DNA of 64,000 nucleotides from Pseudomonas sp. KUIN-1 (GCF_009176725.1 NZ_AP020337.1:2666001-2730000), one strand, 5' to 3'. Shown: positions 33,451-43,330, numbered from the stretch's first letter. Numbers and translations are program-made. The notes: a model not told the origin generated them from the letters alone.

Positions 33451-34842
33451 TCAGTGACGATCCCGCCACACAGTCTGTGCATTGCAGAACTCGCGTACTC
33501 CAAAGTGCGACAGCTCACGGCCAAAACCGCTTTTCTTCACACCACCAAAGGTCACGCGCGGGTCTGAAGCGCTGTAGCCGTTGATGAACACACCGCCGGT
33601 TTCCAGTTCCTCGGTCATGCGCTCTGCCAGTTGCAGGTCGCGGGTATAAACCGTCGCGGTCAGGCCGAAATCACTGTCATTGGCCAGCTCCAGAGCGTGC
33701 TGCGCGTCGCGGGCGGTGATGATCGACGCAACCGGCCCGAACAGCTCCTGCCTGAACGAAGTCATCCGGTCGGTGACGTCACCGAGCACGGTCGGCTCGT
33801 AATAATTGCCCTGGCCTTCAGCTTTTTTGCCGCCCAGCAACAGCGTGGCGCCTTCGGCGAGCGTGTCCTGTACCTGGGCATCCAGCTCGTCGCGCAGATC
33901 GAAACGCGCCATGGGGCCAATGTAGGTTTCGCCGGAAAGAGGATCGCCCGTTACCAGTTGACGCGTTTGCTCGACGAACCTGCGGGTGAACTCCTCGACC
34001 ACGCCTTGCTCGATGATCAGACGCTTGGCCGCTGCACAGACCTGCCCGGTGTTCTGGAAGCGGCCAATCACCGCGGCCTTCACAGCCTGATCCAGGTCCG
34101 CATCATTGAGCACGATGAACGGGTCGGAGCCGCCCAGTTCCAGCACGCACTTCTTCAGTGCCGCACCGGCCTGGGCGCCGATGGCCTGGCCGGCACGCAC
34201 GCTGCCGGTCAGAGTGACAGCTGCGATGCGCGGGTCGGCAATGGCGTTTGAAACGCCTTCCGGGGTCACGTTGATGACCTCGAACACACCCTCCGGGAAG
34301 CCGGCACGCTTGAAGGCGCCGAGCATCAGGTAAGCGCAGCCCATTACGTTGGGCGCGTGCTTGAGCACATAGGTGTTACCGGCCAGCAGGGTCGGAATCG
34401 CGCCGCGCAGCACTTGCCAGATCGGAAAATTCCACGGCATTACCGCGAGAATCGGGCCCAGCGGACGGTACTCGATCCGCGCCTTGTCATGCTCGACCTG
34501 AGTTGCTTCGGCCACCAGCATCGCCGGGCCTTGTGCCGCGTACCAGTCGCACAACTGGGCGCATTTCTCGATCTCGCCTCGGGCCTGGGCAACGGGCTTG
34601 CCCATTTCCTGGCTGATCATGCGGGCAATGTTTTCGACGTCATCGCGCAGGGCCTGGCCCATGGCGACGATCAGTTGCGCACGTTGCTGAACCGGCGTGC
34701 GCTTCCAGCCGGCAAAACCGGCAGCCGCACGCGACAGGCTTTGATCCAGCGCGGCGGCGGATTCGAAGGCATAGTGGCCGATCTGCTCGCCGGTGGCAGG
34801 GTTGATCGAGATTGCATGGGTGTTGCTGGTGACAGTAGTCAT
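33451..34842 (-). CDS. NAD(P)-dependent succinate-semialdehyde dehydrogenase type ALDH
   Basis: A 463-residue aldehyde dehydrogenase, shorter than most SSADHs and like the Sad/YneI type. Motifs are VMPWNFPIWQVLRGAIPTLL, VTLTGSVRAGQ, CVLELGGSDPF (general-base Glu) and NTGQVCAAAKR (nucleophile Cys). It likely oxidises succinate semialdehyde or a similar aldehyde to the acid. The ATG at 34842 has AGGATGG upstream. A LysR regulator is divergently transcribed from a 101-bp region with a palindrome, so the regulator probably controls this gene. Confidence 0.87.
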   Translation of the reverse strand: MTTVTSNTHAISINPATGEQIGHYAFESAAALDQSLSRAAAGFAGWKRTPVQQRAQLIVAMGQALRDDVENIARMISQEMGKPVAQARGEIEKCAQLCDWYAAQGPAMLVAEATQVEHDKARIEYRPLGPILAVMPWNFPIWQVLRGAIPTLLAGNTYVLKHAPNVMGCAYLMLGAFKRAGFPEGVFEVINVTPEGVSNAIADPRIAAVTLTGSVRAGQAIGAQAGAALKKCVLELGGSDPFIVLNDADLDQAVKAAVIGRFQNTGQVCAAAKRLIIEQGVVEEFTRRFVEQTRQLVTGDPLSGETYIGPMARFDLRDELDAQVQDTLAEGATLLLGGKKAEGQGNYYEPTVLGDVTDRMTSFRQELFGPVASIITARDAQHALELANDSDFGLTATVYTRDLQLAERMTEELETGGVFINGYSASDPRVTFGGVKKSGFGRELSHFGVREFCNAQTVWRDRH

Positions 34843-34912
34843 TGCGCCATCCTGTTGAGGTGGAAGTGGGACCAGAATATAGGCGTGCAATGCTTTCTAA
34901 AACTGAATAATA

Positions 34913-34929
34913 ATGAGCGTAACGTTCAT
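34913..34929. promoter_or_regulatory. Probable LysR binding palindrome
   Basis: ATGAGCGTAACGTTCAT is a 17-bp near-perfect palindrome (ATGA-x-CGT-x-ACG-x-TCAT with one mismatched pair). It lies 14 bp upstream of the LysR start in the divergent promoter region. LysR sites usually have this T-N11-A form. Confidence 0.55.
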
Positions 34930-34943
34930 GTTTGGAGAATGAT

Positions 34944-35819
34944 ATGGATCTGATTCAGCTGGAGATCTTCAAGGCAGTGGCTGAACACGGCAGCATCAGC
35001 GCCGCCGCGCAGCACATCCACCGGGTGCCCTCGAACCTGACCACACGCATCAAGCAGCTGGAGCAGGATCTGGGCGTCGACCTGTTCATTCGCGAGAAGC
35101 ACCGCTTGCGCCTGTCTCCTGCAGGCTGGAATTTTCTCGACTACACGCGACGCATCCTGGATCTGGTGCAGGAAGCGCGTTCTGCCGTGTCCGGGGAGGA
35201 GCCACAGGGGCCTTTTGCACTGGGGTCGCTGGAAAGCACGGCTGCGGTCAGGATTCCTGCGCTGCTGGCCGCCTACAACCAGCAGAACGCCAAGGTCGAG
35301 CTGGACCTGTCCACCGGCCCGTCCGGAACCATGATCGACGGCGTGCTGGCCGGTAGACTGGTGGCTGCGTTCGTCGACGGGCCGGTGCAGCATCCGTCGC
35401 TCGACGGCGTGCCGGTCTTCGAAGAGGAAATGGTCATCATCGCGCCGCTCAATCATGCGCCGGTCAAGCGCGGGCGGGACGTCAGCGGAGAGAGTATTTA
35501 TGCGTTTCGTGCCAACTGCTCGTACCGCCATCACTTTGAACGCTGGTTCACCGATGACGCGGCAGTGCCGGGCAAGATCCATGAAATGGAGTCCTACCAC
35601 GGCATGCTCGCCTGCGTCAGCGCCGGTGCCGGGCTGGCGCTGATGCCGCGCAGCATGCTGGAAAGCATGCCCGGCTGCGCCACGGTCAGTATCTGGCCGT
35701 TGTCCGAGAAGTTTCGCTACCTGCACACCTGGCTGATCTGGCGCCGGGGCACGGTGTCGCGCAGCCTGACCCGCTTTGTCGAGCTGCTGGAACAGCGCAG
35801 CGAACCGGCGAACGTTTAA
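34944..35819 (+). CDS. LysR family transcriptional regulator
   Basis: A 291-residue regulator. The N-terminal winged helix-turn-helix reads [20 protein letters not shown] then [20 protein letters not shown]. The C-terminal LysR substrate-binding domain follows (residues about 90-290). GGAG lies seven bases before the ATG. It is divergent from the SSADH-type gene and probably activates it. Its stop overlaps the 3' end of the tartrate dehydrogenase-like gene by four bases. Confidence 0.9.
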   Translation: MDLIQLEIFKAVAEHGSISAAAQHIHRVPSNLTTRIKQLEQDLGVDLFIREKHRLRLSPAGWNFLDYTRRILDLVQEARSAVSGEEPQGPFALGSLESTAAVRIPALLAAYNQQNAKVELDLSTGPSGTMIDGVLAGRLVAAFVDGPVQHPSLDGVPVFEEEMVIIAPLNHAPVKRGRDVSGESIYAFRANCSYRHHFERWFTDDAAVPGKIHEMESYHGMLACVSAGAGLALMPRSMLESMPGCATVSIWPLSEKFRYLHTWLIWRRGTVSRSLTRFVELLEQRSEPANV

Positions 35820-36910
35820 CGGCCTGCAGAAACCCGCTCGGCAATCGCCGCACCCACGTGCTGAGTCGAAAGCGTGCCGCCCAGATCCGGCGTGACGTCG
35901 CCGTTGGCGATCACTTGCTCGATGGCGGTGATGATCTCGTCATGGGCCGCAGTGAAGCGTTGATCGCCCTGGCCGAGGAATTCGAGCATCAGCGCACCTG
36001 ACCAGATCATGGCGATCGGGTTGGCGATGTTCTGGCCGAAGATGTCCGGGGCCGAGCCGTGAACCGGTTCGAATAGCGACGGGAAGTGGCGCTCGGGATT
36101 GAGGTTGGCTGACGGCGCAATGCCGATGGTGCCTGCGCAGGCCGGGCCGAGGTCGCTGAGGATGTCGCCGAACAGGTTGGACGCCACCACCACGTCGAAG
36201 CGCTCGGGTTGCAGCACGAAACGGGCGCAGAGAATGTCGATGTGTTGCTTGTCCCAGCTGATGCCGGGGTACCGGCTGGCCATCGCTTCGGTGCGCTTGT
36301 CCCAGTACGGCATGCTGATGGCCATGCCATTGGATTTGGTCGCCGAGGTCACGTGCTTGCGCTCGCGTTTGCTGGCCATCTCGAAGGCGAACTTGAGAAT
36401 GCGGTCGACACCACGACGGGTGAATACCGATTCCTGCAACACGAATTCGTTGTCGGTGTTTTCGAACATGATCCCGCCCAGCGACGAGTATTCACCTTCG
36501 GTGTTTTCCCGGACCACGACAAAGTCGATGTCGCCCGGTTTGCGATTGGCCAGCGGGCAGGGCACGCCGGGAAACAGCCGCACCGGACGGATATTCGCGT
36601 ACTGGTCGAATTCGCGGCGAAACTTGAGCAGCGAGCCCCACAGCGAGATGTGATCCGGGACCTTTTCCGGCCAGCCGACGGCGCCGAAGAAGATCGAGTC
36701 AAAGCCTTTGAGCTGTTCGAACCAGTCGTCCGGCATCATCTTGCCGTGTTTCAGGTAGTAATCGCAGCTGGCCCATTCGAAGTATTCGAACTCCAGTTCC
36801 AGCCCGTGCCGTGCGGCAGCGGCCTGCACCACGCGTACCCCTTCGGGCAGCACTTCCAGGCCGATGCCGTCACCGGCGATGGCAGCAATACGCAGTTTCT
36901 TGTTGTTCAT
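35816..36910 (-). CDS. Tartrate dehydrogenase/D-malate dehydrogenase (isopropylmalate dehydrogenase family)
   Basis: A 364-residue NAD-dependent oxidative decarboxylase. Motifs are [47 protein letters not shown], the metal-binding [11 protein letters not shown] and [19 protein letters not shown]. The [10 protein letters not shown] loop is typical of TtuC/DmlA-type enzymes that act on tartrate and D-malate rather than LeuB. The ATG at 36910 follows GAGAG. A LysR regulator of DmlR type is divergently placed. It would allow growth on plant tartrate or D-malate. Confidence 0.9.
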   Translation of the reverse strand: MNNKKLRIAAIAGDGIGLEVLPEGVRVVQAAAARHGLELEFEYFEWASCDYYLKHGKMMPDDWFEQLKGFDSIFFGAVGWPEKVPDHISLWGSLLKFRREFDQYANIRPVRLFPGVPCPLANRKPGDIDFVVVRENTEGEYSSLGGIMFENTDNEFVLQESVFTRRGVDRILKFAFEMASKRERKHVTSATKSNGMAISMPYWDKRTEAMASRYPGISWDKQHIDILCARFVLQPERFDVVVASNLFGDILSDLGPACAGTIGIAPSANLNPERHFPSLFEPVHGSAPDIFGQNIANPIAMIWSGALMLEFLGQGDQRFTAAHDEIITAIEQVIANGDVTPDLGGTLSTQHVGAAIAERVSAGR

Positions 36911-36998
36911 GGCGGCGCTCTCTCTGAATCGATCCATTACGGGTGTGCGATGAATGAGTTGCACAGGCCATCCATGCTATAAGCGCACGATATAAAGA

Positions 36999-37012
36999 TA
37001 ATCAGCTGATTA
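36999..37012. promoter_or_regulatory. Palindrome between tartrate dehydrogenase and LysR genes
   Basis: TAATCAGCTGATTA is a perfect 14-bp palindrome in the 124-bp divergent region, 22 bp upstream of the LysR start. The surroundings are AT-rich, in keeping with a promoter. It is a candidate LysR operator; AT-rich palindromes can be chance. Confidence 0.45.
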
Positions 37013-37034
37013 ATGCACTGAGAAAACACGAATC

Positions 37035-37949
37035 GTGAATAAATACCCCAGCCTCGATGATTTGAATGTGTTCGTTCATGTGGCCCGGCGTTCAAGCTTC
37101 GTCGGGGCTGCGGATGAGCTGGGCATGTCCGCGGCCTACGTCAGCAAGCGTATTCGTTTGCTGGAGCAGGGCATGGGTGTGGTGTTGCTACACCGCTCGA
37201 CCCGGCAGGTGTCGATTACCGAAGATGGCGAGCGCGTCTACGAGTGGGCCAAGGGCATGCTCGATTCAGTGCAGCAGATGGGTGACGAAGTGGCGGCGCT
37301 GCACGGCGAGCCGAGTGGCTTGTTGCGGGTCGTCAGCAGTCAGGGCTTTGGCCGCCGTTTCGTCGCGCCTGCGTTGTCGGAGCTGGCGGCGCGTTATCCG
37401 AAGCTGGATATCCGCCTGGACATTCAGGACCGGCTGGTCGATCTGATCGAGGAGGGCGTCGATCTGGATATCCGCGTCGGCAATGAAGTCGCCCCGCACC
37501 TGCGCGCCAGGCATCTGGCCAACAACTGGCGGGTTCTGTGCGCGAGCCCCGGCTACCTCGACGTTCATGGCACGCCGCTTAATCTTGGTGAGCTGGCCAA
37601 TCACGATTGCCTGGTGATCAAGGAGCGCGACCGGCCATTCGGCATCTGGCACCTCAACGGGCCGCAGGGTGCCGAAACCGTCAAGGTGACCGGCAGCCTG
37701 TCTACCAACCACGGCGAAATCGCCCGTCAGTGGTGCCTGGACGGGCGCGGGGTGTTGCTGCGTTCGCTATGGGATGTGCGCACTGACCTGGCCGAGGGCC
37801 GGCTGGTTCAGGTGTTGCCGGATTACCGCCAGGATGCAGACATCTGGGCGGTGCATACCTCGCCGCTGATGAGTTCGGCCAAGGTCCGCGTCACGGTGGA
37901 GTTTCTGCGCGACTACCTTGCCCTGCATCCTTCACCCGTCAACCACTAA
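37035..37949 (+). CDS. LysR family regulator, DmlR-like
   Basis: A 304-residue regulator starting with GTG. The N-terminal region MNKYPSLDDLNVFVHVARRS is followed by FVGAADELGMSAAYVSKRIR, a LysR helix-turn-helix. The C-terminal domain has RRFVAPALSELAARYPKLDI. It resembles DmlR, which activates the D-malate dehydrogenase gene, and is divergent from the tartrate/D-malate dehydrogenase gene here. Effector binding is inferred from context. Confidence 0.88.
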   Translation: MNKYPSLDDLNVFVHVARRSSFVGAADELGMSAAYVSKRIRLLEQGMGVVLLHRSTRQVSITEDGERVYEWAKGMLDSVQQMGDEVAALHGEPSGLLRVVSSQGFGRRFVAPALSELAARYPKLDIRLDIQDRLVDLIEEGVDLDIRVGNEVAPHLRARHLANNWRVLCASPGYLDVHGTPLNLGELANHDCLVIKERDRPFGIWHLNGPQGAETVKVTGSLSTNHGEIARQWCLDGRGVLLRSLWDVRTDLAEGRLVQVLPDYRQDADIWAVHTSPLMSSAKVRVTVEFLRDYLALHPSPVNH

Positions 37950-37956
37950 GGCACTA

Positions 37957-39111
37957 TCAGTGCGTGCCGGCGGCCTTGTTCAGGTCGCTGTCGGTCCACT
38001 CGGTGTAGATGCACGCGTCTGCGGCCGCCCAGCGCACGCGCACCGGGTCGCCCGCCTTGAGCGACATGCCGTTCGCGGAAAGCGCTTTGACGGTCATGGC
38101 AGTGCCTCCGGCTGAGACCACCGAGCATGTCTGGCTCTCGCCGAGAAAAAGCACTTCAGTAACCGTGGCGCTTACCTCGTTCCAGCCTGCTTCAAGCGGC
38201 ATGGCCGCTGCCTGGGACACGCTCAGCGCCTGGGCTTTCTCCGGGCGCACCATGAGCAGCACGTCCTGATCGGTCTTGAGCCCCGCGGTCAAGCGAATCG
38301 CCAGTGTGCTGCCTTCGAAGGTCGCTACGGCATTGCCCTGGGCCTTGAGCCTGAGGAAGTTCGAGTTGCCGAGAAACGAAGCGACGAACGCATTCGGCGG
38401 ATCCTGGTACAGGTCATAGCCCGAGCCCAGACCGACAATCTTGCCATGGCTGAAAATGGCGATGCGCTGTGACAGGCGCATGGCTTCTTCCTGGTCATGG
38501 GTCACGTAAACGATAGTGATGCCCAGGCGACGATGCAACTGACGCAGTTCGTCCTGCAGGTCTTCGCGCAGCTTCTTGTCCAGTGCGCCCAGAGGCTCGT
38601 CCATCAGCAGGATGCGCGGCTCGTAGACCAGCGCCCGGGCGATGGCGACCCGTTGCTGCTGGCCGCCGGACAATTGCGACGGGCGCCGATGAGCAAAGGC
38701 TTCCAGCTGAACCAGCTTGAGCATCGCATCGACTTTCTTCTCGCGCTCGGCCGCAGGCAGCTTGCGGATCGCCAGTGGAAAGGCAATGTTGTCGCGTACC
38801 GACAGGTGCGGGAACAGCGAGTAGCGCTGAAACACCATGCCGATGTCGCGCTTGTGTGGCGGCACATTCACCAGCGATTTGCCACCCACCAGAATCTCGC
38901 CCGAGCTGGGCGTTTCGAAGCCGGCGAGCATCGACAGCGTGGTGCTTTTTCCCGAGCCGCTGGAGCCCAGAAAGGTCAGGAATTCACCGTCCTGGATGTC
39001 CAGGGAAATGTCGTCGACAGCGGCGAAATTTCCGTAGTGCTTGTTCAGATTACACAGGCTGACCAGTGTGTTCTGGTGCTGATGGGCGGGGTCTTTGATC
39101 ACGGCACTCAT
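37957..39111 (-). CDS. PotA-like ABC transporter ATP-binding protein
   Basis: A 384-residue ABC ATPase with Walker A GSSGSGKST, signature LSGGQQQR and Walker B ILLMDEPLGALD, plus a C-terminal TOBE domain (about residues 290-380). It is the last gene of a four-gene operon and its start overlaps the preceding permease stop (ATGA). PotA-like systems import polyamines or other small organic cations or carboxylates. Here the importer is predicted to feed the GntR-controlled catabolic cluster, because a copy of that cluster's operator lies upstream of the operon. Confidence 0.9.
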   Translation of the reverse strand: MSAVIKDPAHQHQNTLVSLCNLNKHYGNFAAVDDISLDIQDGEFLTFLGSSGSGKSTTLSMLAGFETPSSGEILVGGKSLVNVPPHKRDIGMVFQRYSLFPHLSVRDNIAFPLAIRKLPAAEREKKVDAMLKLVQLEAFAHRRPSQLSGGQQQRVAIARALVYEPRILLMDEPLGALDKKLREDLQDELRQLHRRLGITIVYVTHDQEEAMRLSQRIAIFSHGKIVGLGSGYDLYQDPPNAFVASFLGNSNFLRLKAQGNAVATFEGSTLAIRLTAGLKTDQDVLLMVRPEKAQALSVSQAAAMPLEAGWNEVSATVTEVLFLGESQTCSVVSAGGTAMTVKALSANGMSLKAGDPVRVRWAAADACIYTEWTDSDLNKAAGTH

Positions 39112-39923
39112 GACGTACTCCTGGCTTCGTTGCGGCGACGCAGGGTCGCGGCGATGAACATGATCAGCACCGACAGGGCGATCAGCAGCGTTGAGGCGAC
39201 GGCGATGACCGGCGTCAGGTCCTGACGCAGGGTGGTCCACATTTTCACGGGAAGGGTTTGCAGGGTCGGGCTGGCCATCATCACGCTCAGCACCACCTCG
39301 TCCCACGACACCAGGAACGCGAACAGCGCGCCGGCCATCATGCCCGGCCGGATCCCGGGAAAGGTCACCTTGTAGATGGCCTGCAAGCGTGAAGCGCCGC
39401 AGATGACCGCAGCATCCTCGATGGACTGGTCGAACAGCTTCAGCGAATTGATGATCGAGATGATGGTGAACGGCAACGCGACGATCACATGGCTGACGAC
39501 GAAGGAAAACAATGTGCCGGTGTAACCGAGCTTGAGAAACAGCGCGTAGACCGCGACGGCGATGATCACCAGCGGCACGATCATCGGCAGTGTGAAGACG
39601 CCGTACAGAAAATCACGCCCCGGAAACCGGCCACGCACCAGTGCGAACGCGGTGGGCAGGCCCAGCGCCACCGAGGCGAGGGTGGTCAGGATCGCGACCT
39701 TGAAGCTGGACATGGCCGCGGCCATCCAGTCCGGGTTGGAAAAAAACTGCTGATACCACTTCAGCGTCCAGCCGGGCGGCGGGAACACCAGCCACTGCGA
39801 GGAACCGAACGACAGCAGGACGATGAACAGGATCGGCAGCAACAGGAACAGCGCGATCAGGGCGGTGGTCAGGTACAGGCCCGTACGCAAGCCGGGGCTC
39901 ATGGCATTGGGTGTCAGGAGCAT
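39108..39923 (-). CDS. PotC-like ABC transporter permease
   Basis: A 271-residue permease with six membrane helices and the inner-membrane EAA loop near SIEDAAVICGASRLQAIYKV followed by TFPGIRPGM. It pairs with the PotB-like permease encoded immediately upstream. It starts 6 bp after the PotB-like gene's stop, and its stop overlaps the ATPase start. Confidence 0.9.
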   Translation of the reverse strand: MLLTPNAMSPGLRTGLYLTTALIALFLLLPILFIVLLSFGSSQWLVFPPPGWTLKWYQQFFSNPDWMAAAMSSFKVAILTTLASVALGLPTAFALVRGRFPGRDFLYGVFTLPMIVPLVIIAVAVYALFLKLGYTGTLFSFVVSHVIVALPFTIISIINSLKLFDQSIEDAAVICGASRLQAIYKVTFPGIRPGMMAGALFAFLVSWDEVVLSVMMASPTLQTLPVKMWTTLRQDLTPVIAVASTLLIALSVLIMFIAATLRRRNEARSTS

Positions 39924-39929
39924 GGCGGT

Positions 39930-40868
39930 TTACCTCGCGTTGCTGGCGCCGACCGGTGATTCCGGCTGGAGCTTCAGGTAGAAGTAGAACAGCACCAGCG
40001 TGATCAGCACCAACAACGCAGCGGCGGCACTGGCCAGCCCCCAGTTGAGGAACGACTGCACCTGCTGGACGATGAATTCGGGCAGCATCATGTTCTGCGC
40101 GCCGCCGAGCAGTGCCGGGGTGACGTAGTAACCGAGTGACATGACAAACACCATCAGGCCTCCGGAAAACAGCCCAGGACGGCACAGTGGCAGAAACACT
40201 CTGAAGAAATTGCTCCAAGGGCTGGCACCGCAGATCGAGCCCGCCTGCAGCACCATGGGATCGATGGCCTGCATGGTCGCCTGCAATGGCAGGACGATGA
40301 ACGGAATCATGATGTAGCTCATGCCGATCACCACACCGGTCAGGTTGTGCACCATTTCCAGCGGTTGATCGATGATACCCATGGCCATCAAGGCCTTGTT
40401 GACGACCCCGGAGGCCTGCAACAGCACCAGCCACGAATAGGTGCGGGCCAGCAGGCTGGTCCACATCGACAGCAGCACGATATTGAGAATCCAGCGGCCC
40501 CAGCCGCGCGGCACCAGGGTGATCACCCAGGCGAGCGGAAAGCCCAGCAGCAGACTGAACAGCGTCACCAGACCGGCTACGGAAAAGGTATTGAGCAGCA
40601 CCCGCGAGTAGGCCGAGTTGGCAAACAGTTGCTCATAGTTGCCAAGGCCCGGCACCGGTTCAAGCACGCCTCGCAGCAGTAGAGCAATCAGCGGCGCGAA
40701 GAAGAACAGTCCGAGGAATATCAGCGCCGGAAGCAGATTGCGGCTGCCACGCCAGCGCTGTGCGACGGAAGGGGATGGCGGCATGCCCGGCGCCTTCTGG
40801 CTGGCCGCGCCAGCGGTGCTGGAAGCACCCCCGGCCGGCATGGATTGACGAGGAGCAACCGCTGTCAT
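39930..40868 (-). CDS. PotB-like ABC transporter permease
   Basis: A 312-residue permease with six membrane helices and a longer N-terminal, Ala/Ser/Pro-rich cytoplasmic leader of about 45 residues. The EAA loop is ICGASPWSNFFRVFLPLCRP. The ATG at 40868 is two bases after the stop of the binding-protein gene. It forms the heterodimeric membrane pore with the PotC-like partner. Confidence 0.88.
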   Translation of the reverse strand: MTAVAPRQSMPAGGASSTAGAASQKAPGMPPSPSVAQRWRGSRNLLPALIFLGLFFFAPLIALLLRGVLEPVPGLGNYEQLFANSAYSRVLLNTFSVAGLVTLFSLLLGFPLAWVITLVPRGWGRWILNIVLLSMWTSLLARTYSWLVLLQASGVVNKALMAMGIIDQPLEMVHNLTGVVIGMSYIMIPFIVLPLQATMQAIDPMVLQAGSICGASPWSNFFRVFLPLCRPGLFSGGLMVFVMSLGYYVTPALLGGAQNMMLPEFIVQQVQSFLNWGLASAAAALLVLITLVLFYFYLKLQPESPVGASNAR

Positions 40869-40870
40869 CT

Positions 40871-41896
40871 TTACTTGACCAGCCATTCGTTCCACCGTGT
40901 CGCAATATCAGCGCCGTTCTTGGCCCAGTATGCGAAGTCGAGAGTGATTTGATCGGCAACGTGCGCGGTCGGCAGGTTAGGTGCCAGCGTAGAGTCCAGG
41001 CGCGCAACGCTCTGGGTATTGACCGGGGCATAGGCACTGAGGTTGGAGAAGTCTGCCTGGCCTTTGGCGCTGGTCGCGTTGGCGATGAATTTCATCGCGG
41101 CGTCCTTGTTTTTTGCACCCTTGGGTACGACCAGAAAGTCAGCCATGACCAGGTTCTGCTTCCAGCTCACCCCCACTGGGGCGCCATCCTGTTGCAGGGC
41201 GTAGACCCGGCCGTTCCACATCTGCCCCATCGACACTTCGCCGGAAGCCAGCAGTTGCTGGGATTGCGCGCCGCCGCCCCACCAGACGATGTCCTTCTTG
41301 ATGGTGTCGAGTTTCTTGAAGGCGCGGTCGAGGTCCAGCGGGTAAAGCTTGTCGGGCGCTACACCATCGGCCAGCAGGGCCAGTTCCAGCACGCCGGGGC
41401 TTGGCCACTTGTACAGCGCGCGCTTGCCCGGGTAGGTCTTGGTGTCGAACATCGCGGCCCAGTCGCCAGGCGCCTTGCCGCCGACTTTACTTTCGTTGTA
41501 GCCGAGCACGAAGGAGAAGAAGAACGAACCGGCACCGTGGTCAGTCACGAAGCGCTTGTCGATCTCGTCGCGTTTGATGGCGCTGAAGTCCAGAGGCTCC
41601 AGCAGGCCTTCGCTGGCGGCGCGCAGGGCGAAGTCGGCTTCGACATCGACAACGTCCCACTGCACGTTACCGCTTTCGACCATGGCCTTGAGTTTGCCGT
41701 AGTCGGTAGGACCATCCTGCACGACGGTGATGCCGCTAGCCTTGCTGAATGGAGCGGCCCAGGCCTCCTTCTGGAAGTCCTGCGTGGAGCCGCCCCAGCT
41801 CACGAAGTTGACGCTCTCGGCGGCAATAGCGGCGACACTCGAGAAAGCCAGCACGCCAGCGGCCAGGACTGCTGTTGCACGTTTGTTCAACACCAT
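40871..41896 (-). CDS. PotD-like periplasmic substrate-binding protein
   Basis: A 341-residue extracellular solute-binding protein with a signal peptide (AAGVLAFSSVAAIAAESVNF spans the cleavage site). The mature start VNFVSWGGSTQDFQKEAWAA is typical of the PotD/spermidine-putrescine-like family. It is the first gene of the importer operon and sits 167 bp downstream of a GntR-like operator. The true ligand is unknown; polyamine-like families also bind opines, choline-type compounds and aromatic acids. Confidence 0.88.
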   Translation of the reverse strand: MVLNKRATAVLAAGVLAFSSVAAIAAESVNFVSWGGSTQDFQKEAWAAPFSKASGITVVQDGPTDYGKLKAMVESGNVQWDVVDVEADFALRAASEGLLEPLDFSAIKRDEIDKRFVTDHGAGSFFFSFVLGYNESKVGGKAPGDWAAMFDTKTYPGKRALYKWPSPGVLELALLADGVAPDKLYPLDLDRAFKKLDTIKKDIVWWGGGAQSQQLLASGEVSMGQMWNGRVYALQQDGAPVGVSWKQNLVMADFLVVPKGAKNKDAAMKFIANATSAKGQADFSNLSAYAPVNTQSVARLDSTLAPNLPTAHVADQITLDFAYWAKNGADIATRWNEWLVK

Positions 41897-42063
41897 TTTT
41901 ACGCCCTCATTTGTTGTGTTTTGAGCGGGCTTTTCTTGCCCGCGTAATCGGGAGCAGTAGGTCCAATGGGCCTTGAAACCTTGTACAGGTCAGGTGCTGT
42001 TATTAGTGCTTTCCCTTGCCGGGCGCGTCTGACCAGATCTTGTATTTATGGAATGTCATATTA

Positions 42064-42073
42064 TGGTATTCCA
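42064..42073. promoter_or_regulatory. GntR-type operator, variant copy upstream of importer operon
   Basis: TGGTATTCCA differs by one base from TGGTATACCA found at two other places in this cluster. It is part of a wider inverted arrangement in which TGGAAT at 42050-42055 opposes ATTCCA at 42068-42073. It lies in the 290-bp region between the ribBX-like gene's end and the importer's first gene. It may bind the GntR protein of the cluster. Confidence 0.5.
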
Positions 42074-42186
42074 AACTTTCTGCAAGCGTTTTGCCCTTTC
42101 AAAACGCCTTCATGGTCGGGTTTCCGGTCAGCGCCTGTGGTTGCAGGCGGCGGATTATCGGGCTCGCGTGACGAGTTTTTGCCTGG

Positions 42187-43296
42187 TCAGCCGGGAAACG
42201 GAATACTTTCAATCACTTCCAGATCGTAGCCGGTCAACCCTGCGTATTTCAGTGGCGGGCCGAGGTGGCGCAGCTTGCCGACGCCCAGGTCCTGCAAGAT
42301 CTGTGCGCCCGTACCGACCTCGGAATAAATGCGCGATTGCGAGCGGGTGTATTGACGGGGTGGCTGGGTGAGTTGCGGGATGCGCTCCAGCAGCGCCTGG
42401 GACGATTCGTGATTGGCCAGCACCACTACCACACCGTGACCTTCCTGTGCGACACGTTGCAGGGCGGCCCAGAGTGTCCAGTTGGCAGGCCCGTTGTATT
42501 CGGCGCCGACCAGGTCGCGCAGCGGGTCGACCACATGGACGCGTACCAGCGTGGCGGCGTCGCGCCGGATGTCGCCCATCACCATGGCCATGTGCACGCC
42601 ACCTTCGATGCGGTCTTCGTAGCTGAACAGACGGAAGGTGCCGTGCACGGTCGGCAGTTCGCGCTCGCCAATCCTGACGATGGTGTGTTCGGTGCTCAGG
42701 CGGTAATGGATCAGGTCGGCGATGGTGCCGATGCGAATACCGTGCTTTTTGGCGAACACTTCCAGGTCGGGTCTTCTGGCCATGCTGCCGTCATCATTCA
42801 TCACTTCAACGATGACCGACGCTGGCGTGAAACCGGCCAGCCGGGCCAGGTCGCAGCCCGCTTCGGTATGCCCGGCGCGGGTCAGCACGCCGCCGTCGCG
42901 AGCGCGCAATGGAAAGATATGGCCCGGCTGCACCAGGTCCTCCGGTACCGCGTGCGGGTTGACGGCGGCCTGCACGGTACGCGCACGATCTGCCGCGCTG
43001 ATGCCGGTGGTCACACCCGTCGTCGCCTCGATGGATACCGTGAACGCGGTGGCGAATACGCTGCCGTTGCTGGGCACCATCTGTTCCAGGCCCAGACGCT
43101 GACAGTGCTCGTCGGTCAGCGTCAGGCAGATCAGACCGCGCGCTTCGCGAGCCATGAAGCTGATTGCCTGCGGCGAACAGCAGTCGGCGGCGAGTAGCAG
43201 ATCGCCTTCGTTTTCCCGGTCTTCGTCGTCGACCAGCAACACCATCTTGCCCTGGCGGTAGTCTTCAATGATGTCTTCGATGCGATCGAACGCCAT
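42187..43296 (-). CDS. RibBX-type protein: DHBP synthase with degenerate GTP cyclohydrolase II domain
   Basis: A 369-residue two-domain protein. The N-terminal 3,4-dihydroxy-2-butanone 4-phosphate synthase domain is intact ([32 protein letters not shown]). The C-terminal RibA-like domain has lost the zinc-binding Cys triad: where RibA has SECLTGD...RCDCG this protein has [19 protein letters not shown]. So it probably makes only the four-carbon riboflavin precursor. A riboflavin gene within a catabolic cluster suggests raised flavin demand by a flavin-dependent enzyme. The ATG is 34 bp from a TGGTATACCA site shared with the cluster's other promoters. Confidence 0.85.
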   Translation of the reverse strand: MAFDRIEDIIEDYRQGKMVLLVDDEDRENEGDLLLAADCCSPQAISFMAREARGLICLTLTDEHCQRLGLEQMVPSNGSVFATAFTVSIEATTGVTTGISAADRARTVQAAVNPHAVPEDLVQPGHIFPLRARDGGVLTRAGHTEAGCDLARLAGFTPASVIVEVMNDDGSMARRPDLEVFAKKHGIRIGTIADLIHYRLSTEHTIVRIGERELPTVHGTFRLFSYEDRIEGGVHMAMVMGDIRRDAATLVRVHVVDPLRDLVGAEYNGPANWTLWAALQRVAQEGHGVVVVLANHESSQALLERIPQLTQPPRQYTRSQSRIYSEVGTGAQILQDLGVGKLRHLGPPLKYAGLTGYDLEVIESIPFPG

Positions 43297-43330
43297 AGTC
43301 AGTTTCCCGGTTTTATGGGTGGATGAATCG

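Noticed and set aside
41966..42229. An 87-codon open frame in the promoter region of the importer operon
   Set aside because: It overlaps the operator and the end of the ribBX-type gene, lacks a ribosome site and has no recognisable sequence.
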